The notes below the pieces were generated by a model that was not told the DNA's origin, did not search any database, and saw only the letters and a list, made by a program, of their open reading frames with translations. Shown one piece after another: positions 1 through 7,832 of a stretch of 64,000 nucleotides of DNA (the stretch's first letter is position 1; each line of letters opens with the position of its first letter). The translations under genes were made by a program, and so were the position numbers. Source of the DNA: Paenibacillus pinistramenti (GTDB lineage Bacteria; Bacillota; Bacilli; Paenibacillales; Paenibacillaceae); contig NZ_VAWG01000006.1 in assembly GCF_005869875.1 (NCBI RefSeq), positions 124,001 to 188,000 on the forward strand, read 5' to 3'.

Positions 1-413
1 TTATCGCCAATGGCAACCGGCTTGCCGTATTCTGCTCCGGAGATCCGCTCCCCGGCATCCAGAGGATGAGTGGCCGTATAAATGTGGACGCCCGGCGCGA
101 TGAAGCAGTTGTCCCCGATCCGGATTTCGCACACGTCGAGGAACACGCAGTCAAAGTTCGCAAAGAAGTTCTCGCCGACGTGGATGTTATAGCCGTAATC
201 ACAGCGGAAGGACGGCTCTACATAATACTGGCTGCCTACTGAACCGAACAGCTCCCGCAGAATTGCCTTTCTTTCTTCCTCTTCCAGCTCATGCGACTGG
301 TTGAACAGGCGCGTCAGCCGGCGTGCGTTCAGGCGCTCCTTGACCAGCTCAGGGTCGCCCGCCTGATAGAGCTCGCCGTTTAACATTTTTTCTTTCTCCG
401 ATTGGGTATGCAT
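1..413 (-). CDS. maa: maltose/galactoside O-acetyltransferase, 3' end outside window
   Basis: Partial gene: only the first 137 codons are in the window; the rest lies beyond base 1. The product resembles sugar O-acetyltransferases of the Maa/LacA/NodL family, which transfer acetyl from acetyl-CoA to the 6-OH of sugars. The N-terminus reads [16 protein letters not shown] followed by QAGDPEL, the usual Maa N-terminal maltose-acetyltransferase domain. The start of the left-handed beta-helix hexapeptide repeats follows ([18 protein letters not shown] and [21 protein letters not shown]). The catalytic His of this family lies in the YTATHP stretch. The start at 413 has an AAAGGAA ribosome site 7-8 bases upstream. 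It begins 18 bases after the MFS gene stop, so the two are very likely co-transcribed. Confidence 0.9.
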   Translation of the reverse strand, partial: MHTQSEKEKMLNGELYQAGDPELVKERLNARRLTRLFNQSHELEEEERKAILRELFGSVGSQYYVEPSFRCDYGYNIHVGENFFANFDCVFLDVCEIRIGDNCFIAPGVHIYTATHPLDAGERISGAEYGKPVAIGD

Positions 414-431
414 TCCGTTTGATTCCTTTCT

Positions 432-1685
432 CTATACAGCAGTATTTTTACCTTTACCTTGCCAATCTTTAGTCTGCGGCTGCCGGCTCAAAATATGATT
501 GACCTTCTCCACACTCACCAGCATCACAACAATACAAGCAAGCACCACAAATGGAAAAATAGAGACGCTCAGCCTGGCAGCCAGATAGCCGAAGAGCGGC
601 GGCAGAAGGGTAGATCCCGTATAGGCGACTGCCATCTGGTACCCTATCAGCTTGGCGGAGTTCTCCCGTCCAAAGCGCGCCGGCGTTTCATGAATCAGGC
701 CCGGATAGACCGGGGCAAACCCCAGGCCGATCAGAACAAGCCCTCCGAGAATAAACGCAGGCTCCGGAAGCAGCAGCATCAGCCCTCCCGCAGCAGCGAG
801 GAGCTGGCCGCACCGGATCAGCAGCCGGTTATGGACTTTAAAGGTAATAAAGCCGGTAATCATTCTGCCTAGCGTAATCCCGCCATAATACAAGGATATC
901 CATAAAGCGGCTGTCTGGGCCGAGATCTCCCGCGCCCCCACAAGATAACTGGCCCCCCACAGCCCTGCCGTCGTTTCCGCTCCGCAGTAGAACAGGAACG
1001 AGATCAGTGTCGGCTTGACTCCCTTTATCCGCAGGACGCCGGTTCCGGGAATCTCCCCCAGCTGGGATGGAGCTGCTTCGGCCTGCTCCCGCCCCTCTTC
1101 GGCTCCGTTCTTCCGGCGTTCCTGTTCGCGCTCCGCTGCAACACGTCTCCATAGGGGGAGCGTAACGAACAAAATGAGAACGAGGATGAACTGGATGCCG
1201 GCTACGGCAGCATAACCGCTTTTCCAAGAGTTATGGTTCGCAATATAGAAAGACATAATGATCGGCCCCAGGGTCGCCCCTACTCCCCAGAAGCAGTGGA
1301 GCCAGTTCATATGATGGGCCTTATAATTCTCCGCAACATAGTGATTCAGCGCCGCATCCACAGAGCCTCCTCCCAAACCGAGCGGAATGGCCAGAAGGAC
1401 AAGCCAGATGATCGAATGAGCCATGGAAAAGCCCAGCAGAGCCCCGGCTGTCAGGAAGCAGCTGATCAGCGTAACCCTGCCGGTGCCCAAACGCTGCACG
1501 ATACGGCCGCTGGCCAGGCTGGACACGATCGTCCCTCCTGCCACAATCATGGACAGTACACCGGCAGAACCGACTGAGGAGCCCAAATCCGGCCACATCA
1601 CCGGCCAGGCCGAGCCAAGCAGCGAATCCGGAAGTCCCAGGCTGATAAAAGCCAGATAGATAATGATCAAAAACCATGCAGCCAT
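432..1685 (-). CDS. MFS transporter, substrate unknown
   Basis: A 417-aa integral membrane protein of the major facilitator superfamily, with about twelve hydrophobic segments and a charged central loop (roughly residues 175-215, KNGAEEGREQAEAA). The motif-A-like loop between TM2 and TM3 reads GRIVQRLGTGRV, and WLHCFWGVGATLGP in TM5 is typical of the FucP/FHS-like branch that carries sugars. An acetyltransferase follows 18 bases after it and a ROK sugar regulator precedes it by 59 bases, so a carbohydrate substrate is plausible, but this is inference. The ATG has a GGAGGGGG site about 13 bases upstream, a slightly long spacing. Confidence 0.85.
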   Translation of the reverse strand: MAAWFLIIIYLAFISLGLPDSLLGSAWPVMWPDLGSSVGSAGVLSMIVAGGTIVSSLASGRIVQRLGTGRVTLISCFLTAGALLGFSMAHSIIWLVLLAIPLGLGGGSVDAALNHYVAENYKAHHMNWLHCFWGVGATLGPIIMSFYIANHNSWKSGYAAVAGIQFILVLILFVTLPLWRRVAAEREQERRKNGAEEGREQAEAAPSQLGEIPGTGVLRIKGVKPTLISFLFYCGAETTAGLWGASYLVGAREISAQTAALWISLYYGGITLGRMITGFITFKVHNRLLIRCGQLLAAAGGLMLLLPEPAFILGGLVLIGLGFAPVYPGLIHETPARFGRENSAKLIGYQMAVAYTGSTLLPPLFGYLAARLSVSIFPFVVLACIVVMLVSVEKVNHILSRQPQTKDWQGKGKNTAV

Positions 1686-1744
1686 GTTAATTCTTATTCC
1701 CCCTCCATTATTGTCTGTGACGGCTGAAGTGGCTGCCGGCGGCC

Positions 1745-2776
1745 TCAGCGCCGCTTCTCCACCAGCTTGAGCGAATACGTAAGGCTCTCCAGCGTCATTC
1801 GGATCAAGCCGTACATATAATCCTCATCCGGATGCTCCAGCAGCAGCAGCTTTGGCATATGCATGGCCGGGATAACGTTCAGGCATTCCTGACGGATCTG
1901 CTCTACATCGCCTGGCCGCATCAGACTCCCCGTCAGCGCAATCATCTCCGGATTAAGGACGGCAATCAGACTGGATACTGCCCGGGCAGCTATAGAGCAG
2001 AAGGTGCTTCGGTCATGCAGCTGCCGGAACTGCTCTTCCTGTGACAGGCCGAACGGCAGAAAGGCGATTTCCCCCGCAAACCGGGTGCTGCCCCTGTGAA
2101 TATGACCTTCGACCATCATCCCTGCCCCGGGAAGACTCCCTTCAATAAAGGTCGCCACGGCAATGGTCTTCTCCTGCATGTCGTCCTGCTTGTGATAGAA
2201 CCCGTATACCGTCAGATTCATATCATTTTCCAGAATAACCTCGATTCCGTGCTTCTCGCGGATCATCTCCTCCAGCGGAACATTTACAAGCTCGGCAATA
2301 TCGGATACGTTAATGACCCCTTGGTGGACGGCTCCAGGCACCCCAATGCCGACAGCCCGAATGTCCGGATGGCGGGCAATAAGCTCATCAAGGAAGGCTT
2401 CGATTCCTTCCGCATCTACCCTTTTTCGCTCCTCGAGTCCCTGATCCACCGCCTCGCCAGCCAAGTTGGCTACCCGATATTCCAGGGAATGCCCCTGAAT
2501 TCCCGTCCTGACAATCAGACAGGCAATATAGCAAAAGTTCATATTATACTGATAGACTTTGGCCGGCCGGCCGCCGCTGGATTCCTCAGCATCCAGCTCA
2601 ATCAGCTCCCCGGCTGCCAGCATTTCATTTAAAATGCTGCCGCAGGTAGCGACACTCAGGCCCGTCTCCCGGGCAACTGTCGATTTCTTGGCCTGCTTTA
2701 AGGTTCGAAGCGTTTGGCGGACCAGCTCCTGGTTCATTTCCTTTACGCGTATGGTGTTATTAATAATGGGTTCCAC
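1745..2776 (-). CDS. ROK family transcriptional regulator
   Basis: A 343-aa regulator of the ROK (repressor, ORF, kinase) family. Residues about 10-65 form a winged helix-turn-helix (TLRTLKQAKKSTVARETGLS). The remainder is the ROK sugar-kinase-like fold with AVGIGVPGAV and ENDMNLTVYG, and the glycine-rich loop appears as GSLPGAGMMVEG. The classic zinc-binding CXCGXXGC motif is not visible, as in several Gram-positive ROK repressors. It is followed by the MFS and acetyltransferase genes and is probably the local repressor of that operon, sensing a sugar. A perfect 12-3-12 inverted repeat lies 41 bases upstream of its start and is a candidate autoregulatory operator. Confidence 0.9.
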   Translation of the reverse strand: MEPIINNTIRVKEMNQELVRQTLRTLKQAKKSTVARETGLSVATCGSILNEMLAAGELIELDAEESSGGRPAKVYQYNMNFCYIACLIVRTGIQGHSLEYRVANLAGEAVDQGLEERKRVDAEGIEAFLDELIARHPDIRAVGIGVPGAVHQGVINVSDIAELVNVPLEEMIREKHGIEVILENDMNLTVYGFYHKQDDMQEKTIAVATFIEGSLPGAGMMVEGHIHRGSTRFAGEIAFLPFGLSQEEQFRQLHDRSTFCSIAARAVSSLIAVLNPEMIALTGSLMRPGDVEQIRQECLNVIPAMHMPKLLLLEHPDEDYMYGLIRMTLESLTYSLKLVEKRR

Positions 2777-2816
2777 TTATAGACTCACCTTCTTCAGACT
2801 CACCTTCTGCTCAAAG

Positions 2817-2843
2817 CACTTATTAAAAGTCTTTTAATAAGTG
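2817..2843. promoter_or_regulatory. ROK-type operator, perfect 12-3-12 inverted repeat
   Basis: Arms CACTTATTAAAA and TTTTAATAAGTG around a GTC spacer, directly upstream of the ROK gene that starts at 2776. Position, AT-rich arms and perfect symmetry fit an operator. A near-copy precedes the other ROK gene in this window (25868-25891). Binding by the adjacent ROK protein is inferred. Confidence 0.7.
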
Positions 2844-2895
2844 TCATGTTAAAGGAATTTCTCTACTGTGTCTATATTATTCTCTTCTCCGCAGC

Positions 2896-2925
2896 AAAAA
2901 GCCGCAGCGTCTAAACGCTGCGGCT
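2896..2925 (-). terminator. intrinsic terminator of the hydA operon
   Basis: Perfect 11-bp stem (AGCCGCAGCGT with ACGCTGCGGCT) and a 4-base loop, followed on the minus strand by five T. It lies 34 bases after the stop of the 111-aa gene, closing the preT-preA-hydA transcript. Confidence 0.85.
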
Positions 2926-2958
2926 CTCCGTTCATCTTCCAAGCTTCGCTGCCCTGCA

Positions 2959-3294
2959 TCACCCTGCCTGGCTGCGCATCATTTCTATATACCGGCTTAC
3001 CACGTATTTGCGGGCATCCGCAGTCAGCAGCGGCAGCTCCAGCCGGGCCTCGGCGAGATAAAAGGGATCGGCCGCCGGATCGGCTGACCGGCTGGCTGGC
3101 AGACCGGCTGACGGGCTGACCAACGGAGCTTCTGATGGGCCGGGCTGGCCAGCGGTCCCCGGCACCTGAGGCTTCAGCCGAAATTTGACCAAAGCCCCGT
3201 CCAGCGTCTCCTCAATTCCCTCAATCCTGTAGCCTTTAAACAGCAGCTCATCAATCTCCCGGCGCTCCTTGTCGTATTCATCAAAGGCGCTCAT
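2959..3294 (-). CDS. unknown 111-aa protein co-transcribed with hydA
   Basis: Not recognised as a named family. It starts one base after the hydA stop (TGAGATG), so it is translationally coupled to the hydantoinase. An acidic/basic N-terminal part ([20 protein letters not shown], with a short strand section GALVKFRLK) is joined by a Pro/Ser/Ala linker of about 35 residues (roughly 43-77) to a helical C-terminus ([20 protein letters not shown], then [11 protein letters not shown]). No signal peptide or metal motif is visible. A role as an accessory or assembly factor for the pyrimidine enzymes is guesswork from position. Coding status is supported by the coupling and by the terminator directly after it. 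Confidence 0.7.
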   Translation of the reverse strand: MSAFDEYDKERREIDELLFKGYRIEGIEETLDGALVKFRLKPQVPGTAGQPGPSEAPLVSPSAGLPASRSADPAADPFYLAEARLELPLLTADARKYVVSRYIEMMRSQAG

Positions 3295-3295
3295 C

Positions 3296-4750
3296 TCAGC
3301 TCACGCTCCCGCTTGGCTCCGCATTGGCCGGAGCTGGAGCCGGAGCTGGAACCGGGGCCGCAGCCGGCAGGCCAAACCGCTTGCGGCGCAGGTACCGGCC
3401 GCTTCCGGCTGTTCCGGCAAACGCCTTGTCGCGGATGACAAACTCGCCGCGGACAAGCACGGAGACCGGCTCCCCTTTGACCTCCATCCCTTCAAAAGGG
3501 TTATAATCCACCTTCATATGGTGGGTCTCCGCCGACAGGGTGCGGGTCACGGACGGGTCAAAGATGACGATGTCCGCGTCGCTCCCGACGGCGATCGTCC
3601 CTTTCTGCGGGAACAACCCAAACAGCTTCGCACTGGTTGTAGACACGATGTCGACAAACTGGTTCAGCGTAATGCGGCCCTTCTCCACGCCTTCGGAGTA
3701 GAGAATGGTGAACCGGTCCTCGATGATTGGTCCTCCGTTCGGGATTTTTGAAAAATCCCCCCGGCCCAGCTCCTTCTGGCCCTTGAAGTCAAACGAGCAC
3801 TGGTCGGAGCCCAGTGTCTGCAGCCCGCCGCTCGCCAGGGCGCTCCACAGCACCTCCTGGTTCCAGGCCTCGCGCAGCGGAGGCGACCAAACGTATTTCG
3901 CCCCTTCGAAATCCGGCTTCTCCAGATAGGACTGGTCGAGCACCAGGTACTGCGGGCACGTTTCGCCGTAGATGCGCAGCCCCTTCTTGCGGGCTTCGGC
4001 GATTTTCCAAGCGGCTTCGGCGCAGGTGACGTGAACCACATAGAGCTGCGAGTCCGCCAGCTCCGTCAAATAGATCGCCCGGCCGGTCGCCTCGCCCTCC
4101 AGCTCGGGAGGCCGGGTCAGCGCATGGTAGATCGGGTCCGTCTGACCCGCTTCCAAGGCTTTTTCGATCAGGTATTCGATCACGTCGCCGTTCTCGGCAT
4201 GCACCATCACCAAAGCGCCTTCCTGCTTGGCGGTCTGAAGCGTTTTGTACAGGGTGCCGTCGTCGGCCTGGAACGTATTTTTGTAGGCCATAAATACCTT
4301 CAGGGAAGTGATGCCCTCGCTCTCAATGATCTGCGGCAGCTCCTCCAGCACCGCGTCATTCAGCTCGGACACCATCAGGTGGAAGCTGTAGTCAATGACC
4401 GCTTTATCGCGGGATTTGCCGTGCCAAACCTCCACCGCCTTGCTGAGCGGCTCGCCTTTCGTCGTCAGGCAGAAATCAATGACCGTCGTTGTGCCGCCAA
4501 ACGCCGCTGCCATCGTGCCGCTTTCGAAATCATCGACCGTGACGGTGCCGCCGAACGGCATATCCAGATGGGTATGCGGGTCCACCCCGCCCGGGAAAAC
4601 ATAACAGCCCGCCGCGTCAATCACCTCCGCTCCTGCCGCTGACAGGTTCAGGCCGATTTCGGTGATGATGCCATTTTCGATCAGAATATCTCCCGTATAT
4701 GTGTCTGCGGCTGTAACGATTACACCATTGGTGATGAGCTTCTTCGTCAT
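3296..4750 (-). CDS. hydA: dihydropyrimidinase / D-hydantoinase
   Basis: A 484-aa cyclic-imide hydrolase of the amidohydrolase superfamily. It opens the ring of dihydrouracil/dihydrothymine (or 5-substituted hydantoins) to the N-carbamoyl amino acid. All binuclear metal ligands are visible: H59 and H61 (DPHTHLD), the carboxylated lysine K151 (SLKVFMAYK), H184 (VHAENGD), H240 (VVHVTC) and D316 (LGSDQCSF). The C-terminus carries an Ala/Pro-rich low-complexity tail of about 25 residues beyond the usual family end. The start has a GGAGGTGG site and lies one base after the preA stop. Pairing with preTA indicates reductive pyrimidine catabolism. Confidence 0.95.
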   Translation of the reverse strand: MTKKLITNGVIVTAADTYTGDILIENGIITEIGLNLSAAGAEVIDAAGCYVFPGGVDPHTHLDMPFGGTVTVDDFESGTMAAAFGGTTTVIDFCLTTKGEPLSKAVEVWHGKSRDKAVIDYSFHLMVSELNDAVLEELPQIIESEGITSLKVFMAYKNTFQADDGTLYKTLQTAKQEGALVMVHAENGDVIEYLIEKALEAGQTDPIYHALTRPPELEGEATGRAIYLTELADSQLYVVHVTCAEAAWKIAEARKKGLRIYGETCPQYLVLDQSYLEKPDFEGAKYVWSPPLREAWNQEVLWSALASGGLQTLGSDQCSFDFKGQKELGRGDFSKIPNGGPIIEDRFTILYSEGVEKGRITLNQFVDIVSTTSAKLFGLFPQKGTIAVGSDADIVIFDPSVTRTLSAETHHMKVDYNPFEGMEVKGEPVSVLVRGEFVIRDKAFAGTAGSGRYLRRKRFGLPAAAPVPAPAPAPANAEPSGSVS

Positions 4751-4751
4751 A

Positions 4752-6041
4752 TCAAACCACCTCCGCTTGGGAATAGATGCCGTTTAACTTGGCGATTTCC
4801 TTCTGCCGTTCATTCCAGGTCATCGGGGTCAGGCCGCTGTCCACTTCCACCATCTCGATTGCGCCCTCAGCCGGACATACGATGGAGCACAAATTGCAGC
4901 CCACGCAGTCTTCCTCCCTGACCTCCAGAAAAGCTTTGCCGTCCGCCCCGGTCAGCATGTCGATACACTGATGGGACGTATCCTCGCAGGCGATATGGCA
5001 TTTGTTGCAGTTAATGCATTTGTCCGTGTTGATCCGGGCCACCACTTTATAATTCAGGTTCAGATCGCCCCAGTTCGAATAACGGCTCACGGACTGCCCG
5101 ATCAGCTCCGTCACAGAAGACAATCCCTTGTCATCCAGATAATTGCACAGGCCGTCGATCATGTCCTCGACAATGCGGAAGCCGTGGTGCATCGCTGCCG
5201 TACATACCTGGATGCCGGTCGCGCCCATCAGCATAAATTCCACCACGTCCTGCCAGGTCGAAATGCCGCCGATACCGGAGATCGGCACGCCCACCTCCGG
5301 ATTTCTGGCGCACTCGGCCACCATATTGAGCGCAATCGGTTTAACGGCAGGACCGCAGTAGCCGCCGTGCGCCCCTTTGCCGCCGACATGCGGAATCGTG
5401 TTCCAGGTATGAATATCTACACCTGCTAAACTGTTAATCGTGTTAATCATGCTGATGGCATCCGCACCGCCTTTGACGGCGTGCCGGGCAACCACCGTAA
5501 TATCGGTGATGTTCGGCGTCAGCTTGACGATGACCGGCGTCCGGGCCACCTCCTTCACCCAGTACGTCTGCGCCTCCACGAGATCGGGCTGCTGGCCGGA
5601 AGCCGCGCCCATGCCGCGCTCGGCCATGCCGTGCGGACAGCCGAAGTTGAGCTCAAGCCCATCTACGCCGACATCCTCAACCCGTTTGACAATTTCATGC
5701 CATTTCTCCTGCTTCGGCTCCACCATCAGGGAAGCGATGACGGCCCGGTCCGGAAAACGTTTCTTCGTCTCCGCGATTTCTTTCAGGTTAACCTCCAGCG
5801 GCCGGTCCGTAATAAGCTCAATATTATTGAAGCCGGCGACGCGCTGCCCGTTAAAGTTCACCGCCGCAAACCGTGCAGAGGTATTAATAATGGGATCGCC
5901 GAGCGTCTTCCAGACCGCTCCGCCCCAGCCCGCTTCAAACGCCCGCTGCACCTGATAGCCCGTGTTGGTCGGCGGGGCCGAAGCCAGCCAGAACGGGTTA
6001 GGTGATTGAATCCCTGCCAGATTAATCCGTAAATCGGCCAT
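4752..6041 (-). CDS. preA: NAD-dependent dihydropyrimidine dehydrogenase, subunit PreA
   Basis: A 429-aa flavoprotein that reduces uracil and thymine to the dihydro forms. The first 300 residues or so are the FMN-binding dihydroorotate-dehydrogenase-like barrel. The active-site loop is NFGCPHGMAERGMG, where the Cys is the general acid in this family. The C-terminal 100 residues carry two 4Fe-4S ferredoxin motifs, CINCNKCHIAC and CVGCNLCSIVCP, which accept electrons from PreT. A GGAGG site lies 7 bases before the ATG. The gene sits between preT and hydA with spacings of about 40 and 1 bases, forming one operon. Confidence 0.95.
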   Translation of the reverse strand: MADLRINLAGIQSPNPFWLASAPPTNTGYQVQRAFEAGWGGAVWKTLGDPIINTSARFAAVNFNGQRVAGFNNIELITDRPLEVNLKEIAETKKRFPDRAVIASLMVEPKQEKWHEIVKRVEDVGVDGLELNFGCPHGMAERGMGAASGQQPDLVEAQTYWVKEVARTPVIVKLTPNITDITVVARHAVKGGADAISMINTINSLAGVDIHTWNTIPHVGGKGAHGGYCGPAVKPIALNMVAECARNPEVGVPISGIGGISTWQDVVEFMLMGATGIQVCTAAMHHGFRIVEDMIDGLCNYLDDKGLSSVTELIGQSVSRYSNWGDLNLNYKVVARINTDKCINCNKCHIACEDTSHQCIDMLTGADGKAFLEVREEDCVGCNLCSIVCPAEGAIEMVEVDSGLTPMTWNERQKEIAKLNGIYSQAEVV

Positions 6042-6081
6042 ATGATGACCTCCTTGGTTATTGAGTTCTGGTCTCTTCGCT

Positions 6082-7473
6082 TTACACCGCTGTCTCCATC
6101 ACTTCATCCTGCCGGTCCGTCAAATGGCGGATAATCGAGTAAGCCGCGAGCTTGCCCTGCTCGGCCGCCGATACGACCATCGCTTCGCCCTGGCCCGCGC
6201 CGAACACCACGTCTCCAGCCGCGTAAATCTGCGGATCGGAGGTTTGGCGGGTGATCTCGTCAATCTTGACGACACCCCGGCTGTGCTCGAGGCCGAGCAG
6301 CTCGATCAGGCCGTGATGGCGCTCCTGGCCGATCGCCGTTACAACGGCATCGACCGGCAGCAGAAAGGCGGAATCCGGGATTTCGACCGGCGCATGGCGG
6401 CCGTCCGGCCCCGGCTGTTCACTTAAAGTCATCCGCACGCATTCAATCGCGGCTACCTTGCCGTCCCCGCCGCCAACGATCCGCTTCGGAAGCGTCAGCC
6501 AGCTGAATTCCACGCCCTCCTGCTTGGCAAATTCGTATTCGAAATCGTAAGCCGTCATCTCCTCCCGGGTGCGGCGGTACAGCATCTTGACATTGCCCGC
6601 CCCCAGCCGGACAGAGCAGGTCGCCGCATCAATCGCCGTATTGCCCGCGCCGATCACGGCGACGCGCCGGCCCAGCAGCTCCGGCACCAGCTCGCCGGTT
6701 TTGGTGGCTTCGACGAGGCGGATGGCGTCATAGACGCCTTCCAGCTCTTCGCCTTCGATGCCGAGCTTCGGCACATAGCCCATGCCGGCGGCGAGGACGA
6801 TGGCATCGAAATGATTTTTCAGCTCAGCGGGCGAAACGTCCCTGCCGACCTTCACGCCGGTGTGAATCTTGACGCCGAGCTTCTCCACCTGCTCTGTCTC
6901 CCAGAGCGAGACGGACTGCGGGAGCCGGAAGGACACAATTCCGTAGGTGTCCAGGCCGCCCGGCTTCTCCCGGGCCTCGAACATCTCCACCGCGTACCCT
7001 TCACGCGCAAGCTCCCGCGCTGCCGACAAGCCGGCGGGCCCGGCACCGATGACGGCAATCTTTTTCCCGTTGGCCGCTCCGGCTTCAAACAGCTGAACCT
7101 CGTTCTCCCGCGCCCAGTCCGTTGCGTAGCGCTGCAGCAGCCCGATCTGGATCGGCTTGGAAGCGTCATTCAGCACGCAGGCGCCCTCGCACAGCTCCTC
7201 TGTCGGGCAGACGCGCGCGCAGCTTGCGCCGACCGGATTTGCCTCCATAATGGCTCTGGCGGAGCCCTTCAGGTTGCCGGTGGCGATTCTCTTAATGAAC
7301 GAAGGAATGTTGATGCTGGTCGGACAAGCTTTTATACAAGGAGCATCATAGCAGTACAGGCAGCGGTTGGATTCCTCCATAGCCCCTTTAGCCGTGAGTC
7401 CCGGTTCGAATTCGGCAAAATTTGCGGACAGCCCGTGCGGCAGCCACGCCTCTGATTTGCTGCTGTATTCCAT
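6082..7473 (-). CDS. preT: NAD-dependent dihydropyrimidine dehydrogenase, subunit PreT
   Basis: A 463-aa electron-input subunit related to the small subunit of glutamate synthase. The N-terminal Cys clusters (CLYCYDAPCIKACP and CARVCPTEELCEGAC) bind 4Fe-4S centres. A FAD Rossmann motif (IGAGPAGLSAARELA) and an NAD motif (AVIGAGNTAIDAA) follow, and the C-terminal FAD contact reads YAAGDVVFGAGQ. It passes NADH electrons to PreA. I chose the ATG at 7473 because a GGGAGGGACAAGTT site precedes it. A TTG eight codons upstream (7497) lacks a ribosome site. It is the first gene of the preT-preA-hydA operon, divergent from the PucR-type regulator. Confidence 0.93.
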   Translation of the reverse strand: MEYSSKSEAWLPHGLSANFAEFEPGLTAKGAMEESNRCLYCYDAPCIKACPTSINIPSFIKRIATGNLKGSARAIMEANPVGASCARVCPTEELCEGACVLNDASKPIQIGLLQRYATDWARENEVQLFEAGAANGKKIAVIGAGPAGLSAARELAREGYAVEMFEAREKPGGLDTYGIVSFRLPQSVSLWETEQVEKLGVKIHTGVKVGRDVSPAELKNHFDAIVLAAGMGYVPKLGIEGEELEGVYDAIRLVEATKTGELVPELLGRRVAVIGAGNTAIDAATCSVRLGAGNVKMLYRRTREEMTAYDFEYEFAKQEGVEFSWLTLPKRIVGGGDGKVAAIECVRMTLSEQPGPDGRHAPVEIPDSAFLLPVDAVVTAIGQERHHGLIELLGLEHSRGVVKIDEITRQTSDPQIYAAGDVVFGAGQGEAMVVSAAEQGKLAAYSIIRHLTDRQDEVMETAV

Positions 7474-7832
7474 AACTTGTCCCTCCCGGAGTGTCAAAAG
7501 TGTGGTGCGGTGCAGCTGAAGCTCATACAGGATTCATCTTTAAATTAAATCTTTAATTAAATGTTATGTTTATTGCCATGAAAAATAACTTTTTAAGCCT
7601 ATTTTACAAAAGTAGTTCTATACAAGAAGGATTCTTGTAGTAAAATAAGCATCAACATCTTTATCCGCCTAAAGGTCTACTCTTCACTTCCTCATCAAGT
7701 CATCTATTCTCACATCGCTTAACCACATGATAGTCAAATCGCATTTTCGTTACATTAGACACTTTGTCAAATTTCAGGATTGTTTTTTTTACGGAAGAAA
7801 CAAAATCAGAATGTGCGAAGGGGGCAGCGGGA
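7474..7832. other. divergent promoter region preT / pucR-type gene
   Basis: About 359 AT-rich bases separating the divergent operons. Apart from a perfect 8-3-8 inverted repeat (7621-7639), I see AT-rich blocks near 7540-7600 suitable for promoters but no sigma-A site that I would fix. No perfect GlnR/TnrA box is present; the closest (TTTAA, 7 bases, TTACA near 7597-7613) has one mismatch. Confidence 0.6.
7621..7639. promoter_or_regulatory. perfect inverted repeat, candidate PucR-type operator
   Basis: TACAAGAA, GGA, TTCTTGTA: a perfect 8-3-8 palindrome midway between the divergent preT and PucR-family genes. Position fits an activator site serving one or both promoters. Assignment to the adjacent regulator is inferred. 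Confidence 0.5.
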
